Of a stretch of DNA of 64,000 nt, positions 10,874 through 24,200 are shown piece after piece. The DNA lies in the NCBI GenBank assembly GCA_006386115.1, contig VFIW01000050.1:124001-188000 (forward strand), in the 5' to 3' direction. The stretch's first letter is position 1, and each line of letters starts with the position of its first letter. A model generated the notes under the pieces. That model was not told where the DNA came from, ran no database searches, and was given only the letters and a program-made list of their open reading frames with translations. Source of the stretch: Globisporangium splendens. Taxonomy: Eukaryota; Oomycota; Peronosporomycetes; Pythiales; Pythiaceae. Both the position numbers and the translations under genes were made by a program.

Positions 10874-12936
10874 AAATTCCGAGTGTGCCGACGAATGTGT
10901 CGCTGGCATCGGTCGACGGCACAAGCATCGCTGTGCGCTTGAATGCGTCTATGAGCGACGGCGGCTCACCGCTCGATGCGTACCGCGTGGAATATGGACT
11001 GAATCCGATCCGCGACGAAGTCCAAGAAGTGCAATTGCGAGTCCCCGTTGTAAACGAGATCCAAACCATCATAACGTCGACGAATACTGTCGGTGAAGTG
11101 CAGCTGGTGCATCTCATGAGCACATACTTGGGACCGGCCGCAAATGAAGTGCAGCGCGTGAGCTGCGATGCGCTGAGCACGGGCACGGGCAGCTTTACGT
11201 TGAGCTTCTTGGGAGAGACCACAGCACCGATTTCCGTCACGGAGACATCAACGACCGCTATCCAGGCCACTTTGCAAGAGCTCGCATCCATAACGAGCGT
11301 CAGTGTGAGCTTCTATGGCTCGCGGACGGCCGCTTGTGCGCCGTGTAGTTCCGTGACGGCAACGGGGTGCACGTCGGGCTTGGAGATCACGTTCGTGAGT
11401 GTCGTGGGGAGGCAAGGCGATATGCCACTGTTGACGGCCAACACGTACAACCTCGAGGGCAATCGGCGCGTCGACATTGTCGAAAAGACAACGGGCCAAG
11501 CCCCTGTAAGCGGCACGTTCCGATTGACGTACTTGCGTGGAAGAGACACCGACACAGTGCCGCTGCTCTTCAGTGCGAGTGCGACAACAGTACAAGCCGC
11601 GATCGCCACGCTGGATGCGTCCGTGACAGTCGTCGTGACCGACGGCACGAGTGCATTGCCGCCTGCCGACGTCACGGCGGGCGCGCGGCTGTGGCGTGTG
11701 ACGTTCCAGAACAGTGGGTACATCCCCGACATGCTCGTTCGACCTGCGAACAACCTTCTCATGGGGGACGGCGCCGATATCAAGATCTACACGAAAGGAG
11801 CGACGTATGGAGCAGTCCCGGTCTCTGTTGCAGGAAATCGCGTCACTGGCAAGTTTCGACTCGCTTTGGGTAGCCACGTCACCGATTTGATCGACTACGA
11901 CGCGTCCGATACGACCATGAAGCGCAAGCTGGAAGCGCTGCCTAACATTGGGACGGTCACTGTGACGCGCACGGGGCCGTCACTCAAGAACGAGTACGTC
12001 TGGACCGTGACGTTCATAGCGAACTCAGGCAGTTTTCCGGTTGGCGCCGGCAATATCGACCCGCTGACGGCGGATTCGACGGCTTTGCTGGGCACGAACA
12101 GCCAAATTACCATCGCGACACTGCAACAGGGCTCGTTATCCGTCGATGGCACATTCCAGTTAAAGTTTACTGACGGCGTCGCCCCGGTACAGAGCACGAT
12201 CGACCTCTCGCCACACGAGACCGCCGACGGGATCCAGCGTGCGTTGCGAGGAATCTCGTCGATCGGCGACGTCAGCGTGAGCCGCTCGACCGCTACAAAC
12301 GGGTACACGTGGCAAGTGACGTTCAACAACTGTCGCGCGAGTGTTTGTAATATCGGCGACGCGAACATGATGACTTCGGATACGACAAAGCTCACTGGCG
12401 GCGCTGGCACCTCAGTTCCGACGGTCACAATAGTCGAAGTGGTGAAAGGCGTCGGCCCTTTGCAAACATTGCTGATCACAGATCTCTCGGGCGGCGAGCC
12501 GTACGAGACGCTGATCTCGAGTCTATTGTACGGCACCAAGTATTATGCGCGCGTGTCGTTCCACAATGCGATCAGCTTTGGTCATCGCACGCTGAGTGTG
12601 CCCGAGTTTGTCACGACCAAGAATTTGCCCCCTGGAGCGCCGAGACCCGTGCTCTTGGTGTCTTCGAGCGCGACGACGATCACGCTCGCATGGACACCCC
12701 CGACGATCAATGGCGGTGAGACAGTGAGCGGCTACGAGTTGTGGCTCTCCGAGTGGGGCGACGTGTATTGCAAGGTGTACGACCGTCCGAACGACGCCAC
12801 GACCTTGACGGCAACGCTGACGACCACCGCGGACGACCACCGCGGACAATGTCATCGAGTCGGGCAAAAAGTACTGGTTCAAAGTACCATTGACCAGTAT
12901 TCTTACTCTCATTTGGCGTTCACGCGGATCTGGTGA
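10874..12936 (+). pseudogene. FN3 gene exon 4: split FN3 with several EVQ modules
   Basis: It begins IPSVPTNVSLASVDG, the first half of an FN3 domain. Modules marked by DEVQEV, NEIQTI, GEVQLV and NEVQRV follow, each with a GTFxLxF strand, an ALxxLxxI helix-like stretch and a WxVTF strand. The closing half (TKYYARVSFHNAISFG) leads into another FN3 (PRPVLLVSSSATTITLAWTPP). A 13-bp tandem duplication at 12820-12845 breaks the frame. Without it, frame restores ADNVIESGKKYWFKV, after which homology is lost. Confidence 0.75.
12820..12845 (+). repeat. 13-bp tandem duplication causing a frameshift
   Basis: ACGACCACCGCGG occurs twice in a row (12820-12832 and 12833-12845). One copy restores the expected ...TTADNVIESGKKYWFKV frame. 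Confidence 0.85.
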
Positions 12937-13057
12937 AAATTATCGAGCAGTGCTATGTTGGAGTAAAATATCAAGTCTGTTGAGCAAACAATACATCTAC
13001 AGAGACAAAACTGACACGATAATGCTTGCTGTCGCTGTAATGGCTCGCCGCTGCTAG

Positions 13058-15114
13058 GCTACAAGCTCTGGGAATTTCCAGGCGTCACGTCCGGGTACAC
13101 GGCCTCAGGCTTGCCAGTCAACAACGAGATCCAGCGGATCCAGACAATGGTCGCGACACCCGTTCCCGAGATCCAATCGATCACAGTTATCGATGCCTCG
13201 GGACAGTTTACGTTGTATATCAATAGGAAAACGACGGCCTTGCTGACCGCAGGTATGTCGGCCACGGGCGCCGCGACGAATGCGCAGGTCAAGGCCGCGA
13301 TTGAAACGTGTGGTATCGGCACGGTGGCCGTGACTTCCACGGCGCTGTCGACAGGGATGACGTGGACCGTCACGTTCTCGACGTGGCAGGGGCCACTGGC
13401 GACAATGGTTATCGTGCCAGACAAACTGACGAACACGGTGCTCGCAACGGCGTACTCGACCCAGGTGACTCGAGTCCAAGCCGGCACGAGCGCGCTCGGA
13501 GGTGACTTCACGGTCTCGTTTCGTGGTTTCGAGACAACAAATCTTGCCGTGAGTACGACTGCAGCAGAAATGAAGCGACAGCTCGAGAACTTGCCGAGTC
13601 TCGGCGTCGTCGCAGTCTCAGCAACTGCAGGCATCAACAATGCGATGACGTGGGACACCACGTTTCTAACAGAGCTTGGCGATGTGCCACTGGTGAAAGT
13701 CACGTCTGGACGGCTCACAGGAGGGACTCCCAAGGTCCTGGTCTCGACTATGCAGGAAGGCACCCCGGGGCGCATCGTGTACGATGGCACGATGGCGCCT
13801 GATGTGCTCGCGTTTACGTCTATGAACCTGGTCCCCGACACGCTGTATGCGTACGCGGTCGTGGCGATCAATGCTGCAGGTGACGGCATTGGCGGCGTGT
13901 CGACCCCAGCGATCGCGGCGTCTTCAGGCGCATCCAGCTTTCAAACCGTAGCGTACGGACCTGCGCTCGTCCAGGGCATGGCGGGGATCGTGTACGAAGT
14001 GCAAAGCGTGGCCACGAGTAGCCTCGCCGCTGGTACATTCAAGCTGCGGTGGTCGGCCGCTGGTCCGTGGATTGGCCCTATCAGTACGGCGACGACGGCA
14101 GCGCAGTTGGAGACATTGCTCCCTTCCACAGACTCCAGCCTCGGGGAGGTGCACGTCTCGCGTCAAGACCTCAACGGCGCTGATTGCGTCTGGTATATCA
14201 CGTTTGTGGACCAGGTCGGCGACTTACCGCTGCTGGTATCGGACGACGTCGTCCACGTGTTAATCCAAGAGTTTGTCAAGGGGGAGGCGAATCAGTTTGC
14301 CATTGCGCCGCGCATGGCCTCGGGGGACGTCGTCACGTACGCAACGATGCCTCCTGGTTTCCAAGGCCAGGATCTATTCTGGACTGAGTTGTGGTCGTCT
14401 CCTCCGTCGATTGTTGATGGGACTCACTCGTTCGTCTCGGACGGCGGACTCGCTGTGTACAATCCTGTGGTGTACGAGATCCAAACGATCACGTTCAATG
14501 GTGTGACGGGCACGTTTAACTTCAAGTTGGATACGTCAACGTCTCGTCTCGGTGGCGTCGTCGCTACGAGTGCGATCGCCGTGAATGCCGCGACACTGGC
14601 CGCGTCTACGACGTCGGATGCCACAGCTTCACAGCTGATCAAGACGAGTCTCGAGACGCTCTCGAATCTAGAGACTGTGAGCGTCTCGCGTGTCAAGAAC
14701 ACGGGTGGGGGCGCCACGTCCTGGACCTACGCCGTGACGTTTATCAGCAATCTGTGCGATCTGCCGTTGCTGCAGCTCGTTGGCGACACGGCGTTCATGA
14801 CGTCGTCCACGTTGCTGACCACGACGCCTGTGATATTCACTGAGATCCAGAAGGGCGTGTGCGACGTGCAGACTGTGACGACGTCGGCAAGTGTCGAGTC
14901 GAGCGCCGAGATCCAATCGATTCACACGTGGCTGGACGATTCAGGCACGCCCACGACCATTGGCGGCGCATTTGCCTTGGCATTCGATGGCGCCGAGACG
15001 ATTACGGTGCTCGTAACTGCCGATGCCGCGACGATGAAAGCGCTATCTCGCAGTCTCCAGCGTGTTTCCAAAGCACTGGTGGTACTTAGGTACGTGCGCA
15101 ATCCTTCGTGGTGA
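13058..15114 (+). pseudogene. FN3 gene segment 5: FN3 halves and EVQ modules
   Basis: Coding similarity resumes mid-domain after a CTGCTAG acceptor-like site at GYKLWEFPGVTSG. The missing piece is the start of that FN3 and the end of the one before. Modules begin at NEIQRI, PEIQSI, YEVQSV, YEIQTI, TEIQKG and AEIQSI. One FN3 C-terminal half is clear (TLYAYAVVAINAAGDGIGG). The segment ends at the intron 15090-15135. Confidence 0.7.
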
Positions 15115-15135
15115 TATGGTGCTCACATAATGCAG
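15090..15135 (+). other. Intron of FN3 gene (46 or 49 nt)
   Basis: Donor CTTAG|GTACGT and acceptor ATAATGCAG|CAG. The two adjacent acceptors (CAGCAG) both keep the frame and differ by one serine. It joins VVLS to SDFTKLPSHAPLKRGD. Confidence 0.75.
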
Positions 15136-16812
15136 CAGCGATTTCACGAAGCTCCCGTCGCATGCGCCACTAAAGCGAGGCGATTTGATTGTCGTTGGCT
15201 CGGAATCGCATCGCGTACTCACAACAGATGGTGTTGTCGGCACTGCGACGCTGTCATTAACTCGAGCGTACTTAGGCGAGTTCAACGCCTTCGTGTCCGT
15301 GTACAAAGCTGGCGACGCCACAGGTCGCCATGTCGTGTCGTTTGTGCCCTACGTGAAAGGGAGATATCAACTCAGTGTGAAAGTGCCACGCGTGGATGCT
15401 GTCTATGCCGTCATAGCCACAGCCGTGTCGTCACTTGGCGGTACTTTCCAATTGTCTTTTGGAAAAACGGCTCGCACGAGTCAAATCGCGTTCAATGCGG
15501 ACACCACAACGATGAAGACGGCACTGGAAAATGTAAGCGGTATCCCTGGCGGAGTTATTACCGCAAGTTTCTGTGTCAACAATGACGCGACGCAGGGCTG
15601 CAGGTGGCTGATCACATTTGCGTTTGACACTGTGGGAAAAGTAGAATTGACACCTGTTTACGACGGGGTACTGACCGGGAACAACGCGAAGGTGACTACA
15701 CAAGTGCTGACGGAATCACGCAATGCTCAGATGGTACGCGGCTTCCCGAAGATCATTGACGTTCGACCTGGCCCCACGAACCCGAGTGTCTCGACCGCGT
15801 ACGGTCGAGGGCTGTACACGTCGGTCGCGGGCGAAAACGCCACGTTCTACATTCAGATGAAAGACACTCACGGAAACAACAAAGATGACCGTGATACACT
15901 GGATGCGCTCCATGTGCGCGTGTTTCCAAACGCAGCGTCTTTTACCGACTCGCAGGTCGCAACGATCGGCCCCATTCGGTACGTGTCGGAAGGACTGTAC
16001 AACGTCACGTACTCGCCAATCAAGTCGGGCGTCCACACTGTAACCGTCACGACGCAGACGAAGCCCGAGATCCAGCAAGTGTCGACGGTGTTTGCGCAGA
16101 TCACGGACCGTGGTGGATCCTTTGCGCTTCGCTTCAAGGGCAACACGACGGGTCCGTTGGCGTTTAATGCGAATGCCTCGGATGTCCAGACTGCGCTTTT
16201 GAATTTGCTGATTTTCTCTGCTGAAGGTAGTAGATCATCGAATGGCAACGCAACGGCGACGCAAATCAAGGTCACGCGATCAATCAACGCCGTCAACTTT
16301 GGTTTTGACTATCAGATCACGTTCACTAGTGTGCCATGGTACATCGACATGGAGCCGCTCGATTTCGTCAACAACCTCTATGGCGCCAACGGGAACCCGA
16401 GCATCGTGGTGCAAGTGCTACAACGTCAGGGCAACGAGCACATCAAGACGACAACGACTTTGGGCACGCCAATCGTGAACGAAATCCAGGTCGTGCGCGT
16501 CGAGACTACCGGGACTGCGCTAACCGGCGGGTATTTCCAAGTGGCGTTCAACGGCCATGTAACTGATTTGCTTCGGTACGACATTACTGCGATTGCGTTC
16601 CAAGCTGCGCTCGAGACGTTGCCATCGATTGGAATCGGCGGCGTTATCGTGACCAAGTCAGGTGTCGATCCGTTGGGATCATGTGAGTGGACTGTCACGT
16701 TCGTAGGTGCCATTGCGGGCAATGGGCAGGTCGAGTACTGGTCGTCGACGAGGTACACGCGCGACCGACTGGTCCCAAACAGCTACTTGGTGATACCCGG
16801 CGAACGCAAAAG
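15136..16812 (+). pseudogene. FN3 gene segment 6: filamin-like repeat and EVQ modules
   Basis: It contains beta modules (GGTFQLSFGKTARTSQIAF; PEIQQV; NEIQVV) around a filamin-type repeat. Near 16804-16815 the frame shifts back by one. One more A in the CGCAAAAG run would join ...PGERK to KLQTTASTQLSGTFYVSY. Confidence 0.7.
15758..16062 (+). other. Filamin-type immunoglobulin-like repeat (domain)
   Basis: The ~100-residue segment has the filamin/ABP280 pattern: GRGLYTSVAGENATFYIQMK, then D..GN, then VRFSSEGLYNVTY-like residues (read here as IRYVSEGLYNVTYSP) and GVHTVTV. It is a structural beta-sandwich within the secreted FN3 protein. Confidence 0.65.
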
Positions 16813-19800
16813 CTGCAGACGACTGCCAGTACGCAGCTTTCAGGAACGTTTTACGTAAGCTACCACAGCGAGACGAATCGGACGCCAATGCTCCCGTGGA
16901 ACGTCGATGCAGTAACATTGGGTCAAGCGCTGGAAGCCCTCGATGGGCTCCATACGGTGAGTGTGAGCGCTCCAATGCCAGGACTGAATGGCGGTTTTAC
17001 GTGGATGATCACGTTGGTGTCGACTGAAGTTGACGACCTCGATCTCGAGCTGCTGTACGCCGAAGGGTATATGCTTCTCGGGGATCAAGCGCGTGTATCA
17101 GTCGATGCCGTGTGTCCATCCACGGTGACGTCTGTGGGCGAAGTGCTTTCTTCTCAATCGGGCCGTCTGGGTCACTCATTCGTTGCAACACTTACTGGCG
17201 CTGACACCGTGAGCGCAGATGTGACGTACCTCTCTGCAGGGAAGTACGTCGCAACCTACGACACCCCACGTGCCGATTCATACACGCTTGAAGTGCAGTA
17301 TACCAAGTCTCAAGGGCTTCGCGGCACGTATTTCAACAATCGTTGGCTGTATGGCGACCCAGAGGTCGTGCGCATCGATCGCCAGATTGACTTCATGTGG
17401 CGCGATTGGATTACTCCGACCGCGAAAGACTACGTGAGCGTGCGCTGGGACGGATACATTAAGCCAGCGTTCACGGAAGACTATGTGGTTTCCGTTGTCG
17501 CGAACGACGGTGCGCGACTGTGGATCCAGAACCAGCTCGTGTTTGACTACTTTGATAACGAAATCGATGAGTCGAATTTCCCCAAAGTGGTTGAATTCCG
17601 AGGCAATACGACGATCCGCTTGGTGAAAGACCGATTGGCCGAGATCTTGATCGAGTACAAGGAAAACGCTGGGTTCGCTTCGATCCAATTGCTGTGGGAA
17701 TCGCGGTCGCAGGAGAAGGCGGTGATTCCACCCGAACGGCTTTTCCATCGCTCGGTGCCGATCGCATCAAGTCCGTTTGCCATTGCTACCTACGGCGTCA
17801 AATCTACGGCTCCAGTCAATGTCTCGTTAGCGATTGCTGCCTTTGACGCGCTGACAGTGAGCTTTTATGCGCTCCTGGACGACGGTGGATCCAATGTGAA
17901 CGGCTACTTGGTGGAATGGTGGACCTCCGGCGCGTACGGTACTCCTGAAGTGCAATTGATTAAACTGGACAAGGCGAATACGGGCGGAACGTTCACAATT
18001 GAGCTGGACACTGGGTTCATAACGGGTCCCTTAGCCGTAGCTACAGTACTGTACTTGGACATGGAAGCCGCGATCGAGGCTCTCGATGGCGCTGGCGACG
18101 TGACTGTCGTTCTGACGTCGGCGCCTGCGTCAACGACGATGGATTTCCAGGTCACATTTAATACGCGCACGCAGACCGTGCCGACGATGAAGGTGAACGG
18201 GAACACCCTCATCGGATCGGGGCTCTTCGGCGTGTGCTCCAAAGGAAGCACGACCCCGACAGGGAACCCAGGCGCAGTTGTAACGTGTCTCGCTGGCGCA
18301 AGCACCACGAGCACTGTCTCCATCTTGGACTCGTCCATGCAAGTGTCCTTGGATGTTCGTAAGTATGCACCCTACAAATATACGATCAAGGGGTTAAGCC
18401 AAGCAGCGTCTACAGTTACACCTAGTGCTCCTGGAGTTGGCGGAACGGATGGACCTGGCTTCGATGTGCGTGTCACGGCGCTTACGTCTGCTGGGTATGG
18501 CATTCCGAGTGCACCGGTGACCATGAAACCAATGGCTGTACCTGCAGTGCCGGAAAACATTGGTCTCCACCTCGTTGCTATGGATCCAGCCAGCCTTCGC
18601 GTCGTTTGGGATGCGCCTTTGACAGACAACGCCGCAAAAGTGACGTACTACACCGTCGAGTGGAGGCTGATGGACCTGAATGCGACGTTCAATAGCGGCA
18701 GCGGTGGCATGGCGTCATCACTTTTGGACTCAGACAATTTGAGTGCGAGTGCGTTTAGTTTCCGTGAAGTCCCCGGGTATTTTTTGACGCAACACCCGTC
18801 GTCGACGCGGTATAAGTTTACGATTAGCAGCTTGAAGCCTGGATTCGCGTACTATGTCAACGTACGTGCGGAAAACATCATGGGCGTGGGTCTACCTGGA
18901 ATCCCCGTACCATCTTTTGAAATGCCTCGTGCAAAGGCCGACCAGTTGTTCGAGGGTGTGCGAGGTGTCTCTCTGAGCGTGATCCCCGCTGGCACCTCGA
19001 AGCCTACTTCAGGGGAATCCTACTCGGTCACTGAGTCGTGTTCGAGTCTTCGGTTAGCATGGTTGCCGTCGCCGAATGTGAATGGGGCCAAGGTGACAAA
19101 GTATCTCCTCGAGTGGTTTGAGCTCCCTGCTACACAGCTTGAGGTGCAATTGGTGAAAATCGCGGGTCAAAGCGCCTCGGACCCCGTAAGCGGCACGTTC
19201 CAAATCTCGTACAGCGGCGCGACGACGGACGACCTTCCGATCGACGTTGATGAGACCGAGGTGCAACAAAATCTCGAGGCACTGGCGACGCTGCGAAGTG
19301 TCCACGTCGAGCGATCACCTGCGTCGATCAAAGGCGGGTATGAGTGGACGATCACGTTCCTCACTGAGGCACCGGCAGTTTTAGGCAAGACGCTTCAGGT
19401 TGTGAGCGACAAGCTGGTCGCCACGGCGGTAAGTGTTGACGTTGGCGCAAATTTGGACGCTGCTCACGTCGGTGCGGTCATGAAGACTGTTGTAGCCGTT
19501 CAAGGTACCGTGATCGTCACGAACACGGGCATCGAAAGCTATGCGGTGATCGGCATGTACATGCAAGTCACGGGGAACGGAGCTGAAGCAGGAATCTGGC
19601 GCGTAATGGCTGTCGCGACGGATACGATTACGTTGGATCAAGCATTCCGCGGAGCTACTGGGTCGTACACAGCCCAGATCGGATGGACTGTACCTGGCAC
19701 GTTTCCGCTGAATTATCACACGCTCGAGGTCATGAATACGACAGCACCATTGTCGTACACGATCTCCAACTTGCCTCCTGGCGTGAAGTATTACGCGCGT

Positions 19801-20470
19801 GTGAGTGCGTGCAATTCTCTAGGCTGCAGTACTCCACGACGCTCGACGCCATTGGCGCTGGCGCCACCGAAGCAACGACCAGCAATGCCACGCAAAGTCC
19901 AGATCTTCACTGAGACGGCGACGACGTTGCGTGTGCTGTGGACGCAACCACTGAGCGATGGTGGCGACGTGATCACGCAGTACCGACTAGAATGGGATCT
20001 GTCGCCGAGCTTCAACTCGGGACCAAATGGATCGTCGCTAGGGTATGACGTGAAAGCGCTTGCGAACCCAGGCATTGATTGTCTGTTTACCCCGTGTGAA
20101 GCCATCGTCGGCGCATTGACGACGGGAAAACCGTACTACGTGCGCGTTTACGCGTACAATTCGTTCGGGTATTCGCTGTTGCCGGGAGTGGGGCTGCCGG
20201 CGTTTGCTGTGCCACAGACTCAGGCATCGCCGCCCGATGTTGTCGTTCTCGAGCCCATCCATATTACGGGGTCTGATTCTTCTTCTGGTCTGCAGGTGCG
20301 GTTTAATACTACCCATAACAATGGTGGTGCCGACGTGACGCAGTACAAAATCGAGTGGGATGCAATGGATCTCGACGCGATCGAGGACCGCGCAGTTGCA
20401 AGCGCCGCCGCAGCCACTGCGCTCAAGGACGAAGTGCTGTTCTCCCCCATTTACAACACAGATGCTGCTG
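16813..20470 (+). pseudogene. FN3 gene segment 7: PA14 domain and several FN3 domains
   Basis: This is one of the longest unbroken stretches. In order: an EVQ-type module, a filamin-like strand set (GRLGHSFVATLTGADT...AGKYVATYDTP), the PA14 domain, a split FN3 (VNVSLAIAAFDALTVSFYA...), further FN3 domains (VPENIGLHLVAMDPASLRVVW; FAYYVNVRAENIMGVGLPG; KVQIFTETATTLRVLWTQP) and modules with PEVQLI and LEVQLV. It ends in frame drift at a GCTGCTGCT run near 20470. Confidence 0.75.
17314..17760 (+). other. PA14 carbohydrate-binding-type domain
   Basis: It starts GLRGTYFNNRWLYGDP and contains the PA14 hallmarks: F.W in a D.MWRDW segment, VSVRWDGYIKPAFTEDYVVS, NDGARLWIQNQLVFDYFD, a strand LAEILIEYKEN, then IQLLWES and PPERLFH. 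PA14 domains are beta-barrels often binding glycans, as in yeast flocculins. Ligand unknown here. Confidence 0.9.
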
Positions 20471-21230
20471 CTCTCAGCCGACGCGTACGATGTGCGTGGT
20501 TCGTTCCGAGTCTCCTTTATGGACGTCGTGACGATTTCTGTGTTTCCGTGGGATATCGACGCCGACGAACTCGCCACAGCGCTCGAGCAGTTGGAGTCGG
20601 TGGGTAAGGTCCACGTTCGACGTCGTAGTACGGGGAACGGCTTTGCGTGGTTTGTGCGATTGCTGACACAGAGCGCAAACACAAATGGTGTCGTTGGGCA
20701 ACTTCCATTGCTCCGGGTGTCCATCGATTCTACTGAGCTGTACAATGCTTTCTCGACGTCGAAAAGCGCAACAGCGACAACGTCGTTGCTAGGTACGAAC
20801 GCGAAACTCGATGTCGTCACTGTCATCCAAGGCATGAACGGGTTCGAGCAGCAAGTCGTGACTGTGGCCACGGATCTCGGCAATCTGGGCGGCAATTTCC
20901 AATTGATCTACAACCAAAAGAAAAGCGAGTTGATCCCGTTTGACGTGAGCGCGACTGCACTCAAGCATACGCTGTACAAACTCGCAGGAGGCAGTCAGGA
21001 TGTGACGACCAATGTGGGTCGGATCGACGTGTTTAAGAAGGCGGCGCAGGCGTTCACGGGGCTCGAGTACACGATCGTCTTTCGAACGCGACTTGGTCCT
21101 CATCAGCCGCTTCTTGGTTGTGATGGCTCAGGGCTGAAAAGCACGAGTGCGCAGGCAGCGCTGCGCTGTGATACCGTACGCACGCGAGCTGGTGCGCTTC
21201 CGGCACTCGTGAGCGACTTTACGGGTCCAC
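20471..21230 (+). pseudogene. FN3 gene segment 8: EVQ-type modules
   Basis: It reads LLSADAYDVRGSFRVSF in a new frame, with ALEQLESVGKVHVRR, FVRLLTQSANTNGVVGQLPLL and a second module from QQVVTVATDLGNLGGNFQLIY. Frame changes again at about 21228 (TTTACGGGTCC), after which NGLATYAIQELRPGVQYHVRV closes the FN3. Confidence 0.7.
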
Positions 21231-24200
21231 GATCGTCCAGAAAGCAGATATTGTCGATGCAAATGGGCTCGCAACGTACGCTATTCAAGAGTTACGTCCT
21301 GGTGTGCAATATCACGTGCGCGTATCGGCGTGGAATGGTGTGGGCAACGTGTTTGGCGAGACTCGATACTCAACACCCGCGGTCGTCTCAGTGCAGAGTC
21401 AACCAGGTCCACCACAGGATCTGAGCATCACAGCGTCGTCTGCTTCGTCCGTGCTCGCGGCCTGGTCGCCGCCGATGAACAATGGTGGTTCACGAGTTCA
21501 GCAATACATTGTGCAATACGATACGCTTCGTGGTGTGTCCGAAGAGCAGGTGATCAGACTGACGAGCCCTATCAGCAACTTGCGCGGGGTATTATTCACG
21601 TTGCATGTCCATGGCCGGCTTGAGACAAATCCTGTTGCCTGGGACGCCTCGGCGGACGACATGAAACGTGCTTTGGTTGCTGTCCTAAGCAGCAATGGTG
21701 GTGGCATTACTTCCGTGACGCGAAAACCGGTGTTGTATGATGGCTACGGTTACGAATGGCGCGTTATATTCAGTGACACTATGGATGATGTGCCATTACT
21801 AGTCGCCAATGTGGAGCCTTCCGAGTATTCTAATGATGCCACGATGACTGTCGAGGAGTGGGTAAAAGGCACTGTCTCGGCCTTTTCGCGAGGTCCTTCA
21901 GCAGTGATTCCAACCGTAACAGTGGTGCCTCGTCATGAAGTGCAAGAAATTTTCATCTCCAGCGGCTCGCGCATCGATCTTGGAGGCTTCGTCACGTTGA
22001 GCTTTTGTGGCGAATCGACGGCGACAATCGCAGTCGATGCGTCTGCTTCTGTGGTCAAAGCCGCGCTCGAAGGACTCTTGACGGTCGGTGAGGTTAACGT
22101 CACGACGAAACGTATCATAACTCGGGACCTGCTGCCTCTCCAGCACTATGGGGTCAAGTGGATCGTGACGTTTGCATCGACGACGGAGAATGTGCCGCTC
22201 ATCCTCGTCAGGACACACGCCTCAAAGCCATTTACCCACTTGGTGTGTGGTGGCACGTTGACAGGCACGACGCCGTGTGCCAAAGCCAAAGAGATCACGC
22301 CTGGCGGACTGCCCAAACAAATCGCGATCCCCAGTTTAGACAACAACGCGACAAGTTTTATGTTCCGCTTTGCTGCCTCAAACGTGCGATACCAAAGTGA
22401 CTTTGCTGTGTACGCGACACCGTTCCAGACCAAGAACCGGACGCCGTTCCAGGTGAACGATGTATTAGCATCGCCGCTATCGATGTCGAGCATTGGCGTA
22501 CGCTGGAAAGCACCCGAGTACGATGGAGGGGAAGCCATCGCGCACTACAAAGTGCAATGGGATAGCAGCAACCAGTTTGAGATGCAGAGCATTTACGCAG
22601 GCTCTGACACGGTCGTTGCCCCACAAAGCTCCGACAGTAAGAGCGACCAAGTGCTCACGTACGCGATCACAGGGTTGGATGCTACTATGCCGGTATTTGT
22701 TCGTGTGCTTGCGTACAATTCGCTTGGGTACGGTGAGCCGGCGTTGGCAACCCCAGTGTCCACGAACTTTCGTATTGCCCGCACCGTGGTCAAAAGCACA
22801 TCGCTGACGAACGCAATCGCGAATGCGCAGACGTTCAAACTCAAGTTCCAGAACTTTGCAACGCTGTCAACGGTCTCGATTCCAATCAATGGCGACGCTC
22901 TGGCGCTTGAGAACGCCGTCGCAGCGTTGGATATCGTCAGCACAGTGTCGGTGTCTCGAAACGATCATTCGCTGGGTGAAGGCGCCACTCTGTTCGACGA
23001 AAGTGGCATCGATACCCTGTTTGCCTATCGCATGGAGTGGACGATCACGTTCTTGACGCCTTCCGCGGACGCTATCGATCCGAACACATTGGGAAATTTG
23101 GTCGCGACTTTGGATGCGGCACCAGCAGGTGTGATCACTCAAGCTGATATCACCGTGTACGAAGTCCGAGCTGCGACGTCCTTTGTCTCGATTCAGGCGC
23201 AAGCGGTGCCGTCGACTGGTCCGCTCGACGTTCGCGTCTCAGTTGTGGATGCTTCATCACTGGGTGTGAGCTGGGCTGCCCCATCGTCGGCCTCGTCACC
23301 GGCAAGGAAATACCTCGTCGAGTGGAGCGACACGCCAGACTTCATGCAGTCGACTCCCCAGACAGGCGGCGCCACTTACGCGATCGCAGCCGCACACACG
23401 CAAATGGTCCCGAGTTCCGCGAAGACGTACACGATCCGAGACCTCTCTGCGGGGACGGCGTACTTTGTGCGTGTCTCTGCGTTTAATGGCGATCTGACGG
23501 CGTATGCGGATTGGGATTTTGGGTACGGATGTCCCGTACTGGCAAGTGTGGTCGACCGCAATGGGCTAGCCTTGATTCCTGCTCCAGAGAGCATCATCCC
23601 TGCTGCTGTGGTGCCCTGCAAACCGACAACCGTGACGATGCGTGTGAGTACGATGGATATCCCGAACTATCTGGAAGTGCTCTTCACGGAGCCAACGCTG
23701 AACGCTCTCGGATTCTTAGCCGGCAATGGCGGCACTGATATCACATCGTACCGCGTAACCTGGGACACAAACCCTGACTTCAAGGAACACGCTGTGTCAT
23801 ACGATGTGCGGACGCTCACCGCCTGCACCGTGTCGCCATGTATGTCCCCCATTGGCGCCGAAGTACAGAGTCTATCGCTGTCACCAGATACTAGTGCTAG
23901 TTCGTTTCGCATCTCCATGGGCGGCGCGTTCAGCGTAGAGCTGTGTGCGTCGTGCCCCATTGCGTTTGATGTTGCCAACAAAGCGCATATCGACTACACT
24001 GGCTCCCCAGTGGACCTGAAAGCGTCGCTCGGTACGAATGCGTTCTTCGTCGTCGACCAGGCCAACAAGGCGTGTGTGTTCCAGGTGGCTGCGACGACGA
24101 CTCCTGTAGCGAATCGACTGCCGCTCGTGCCTGGCAATGCAGTGTGTGCACTCTCGGATGGCGCCTACTCGGTGCATATGCGTCCAACGACGCCGTGCAT

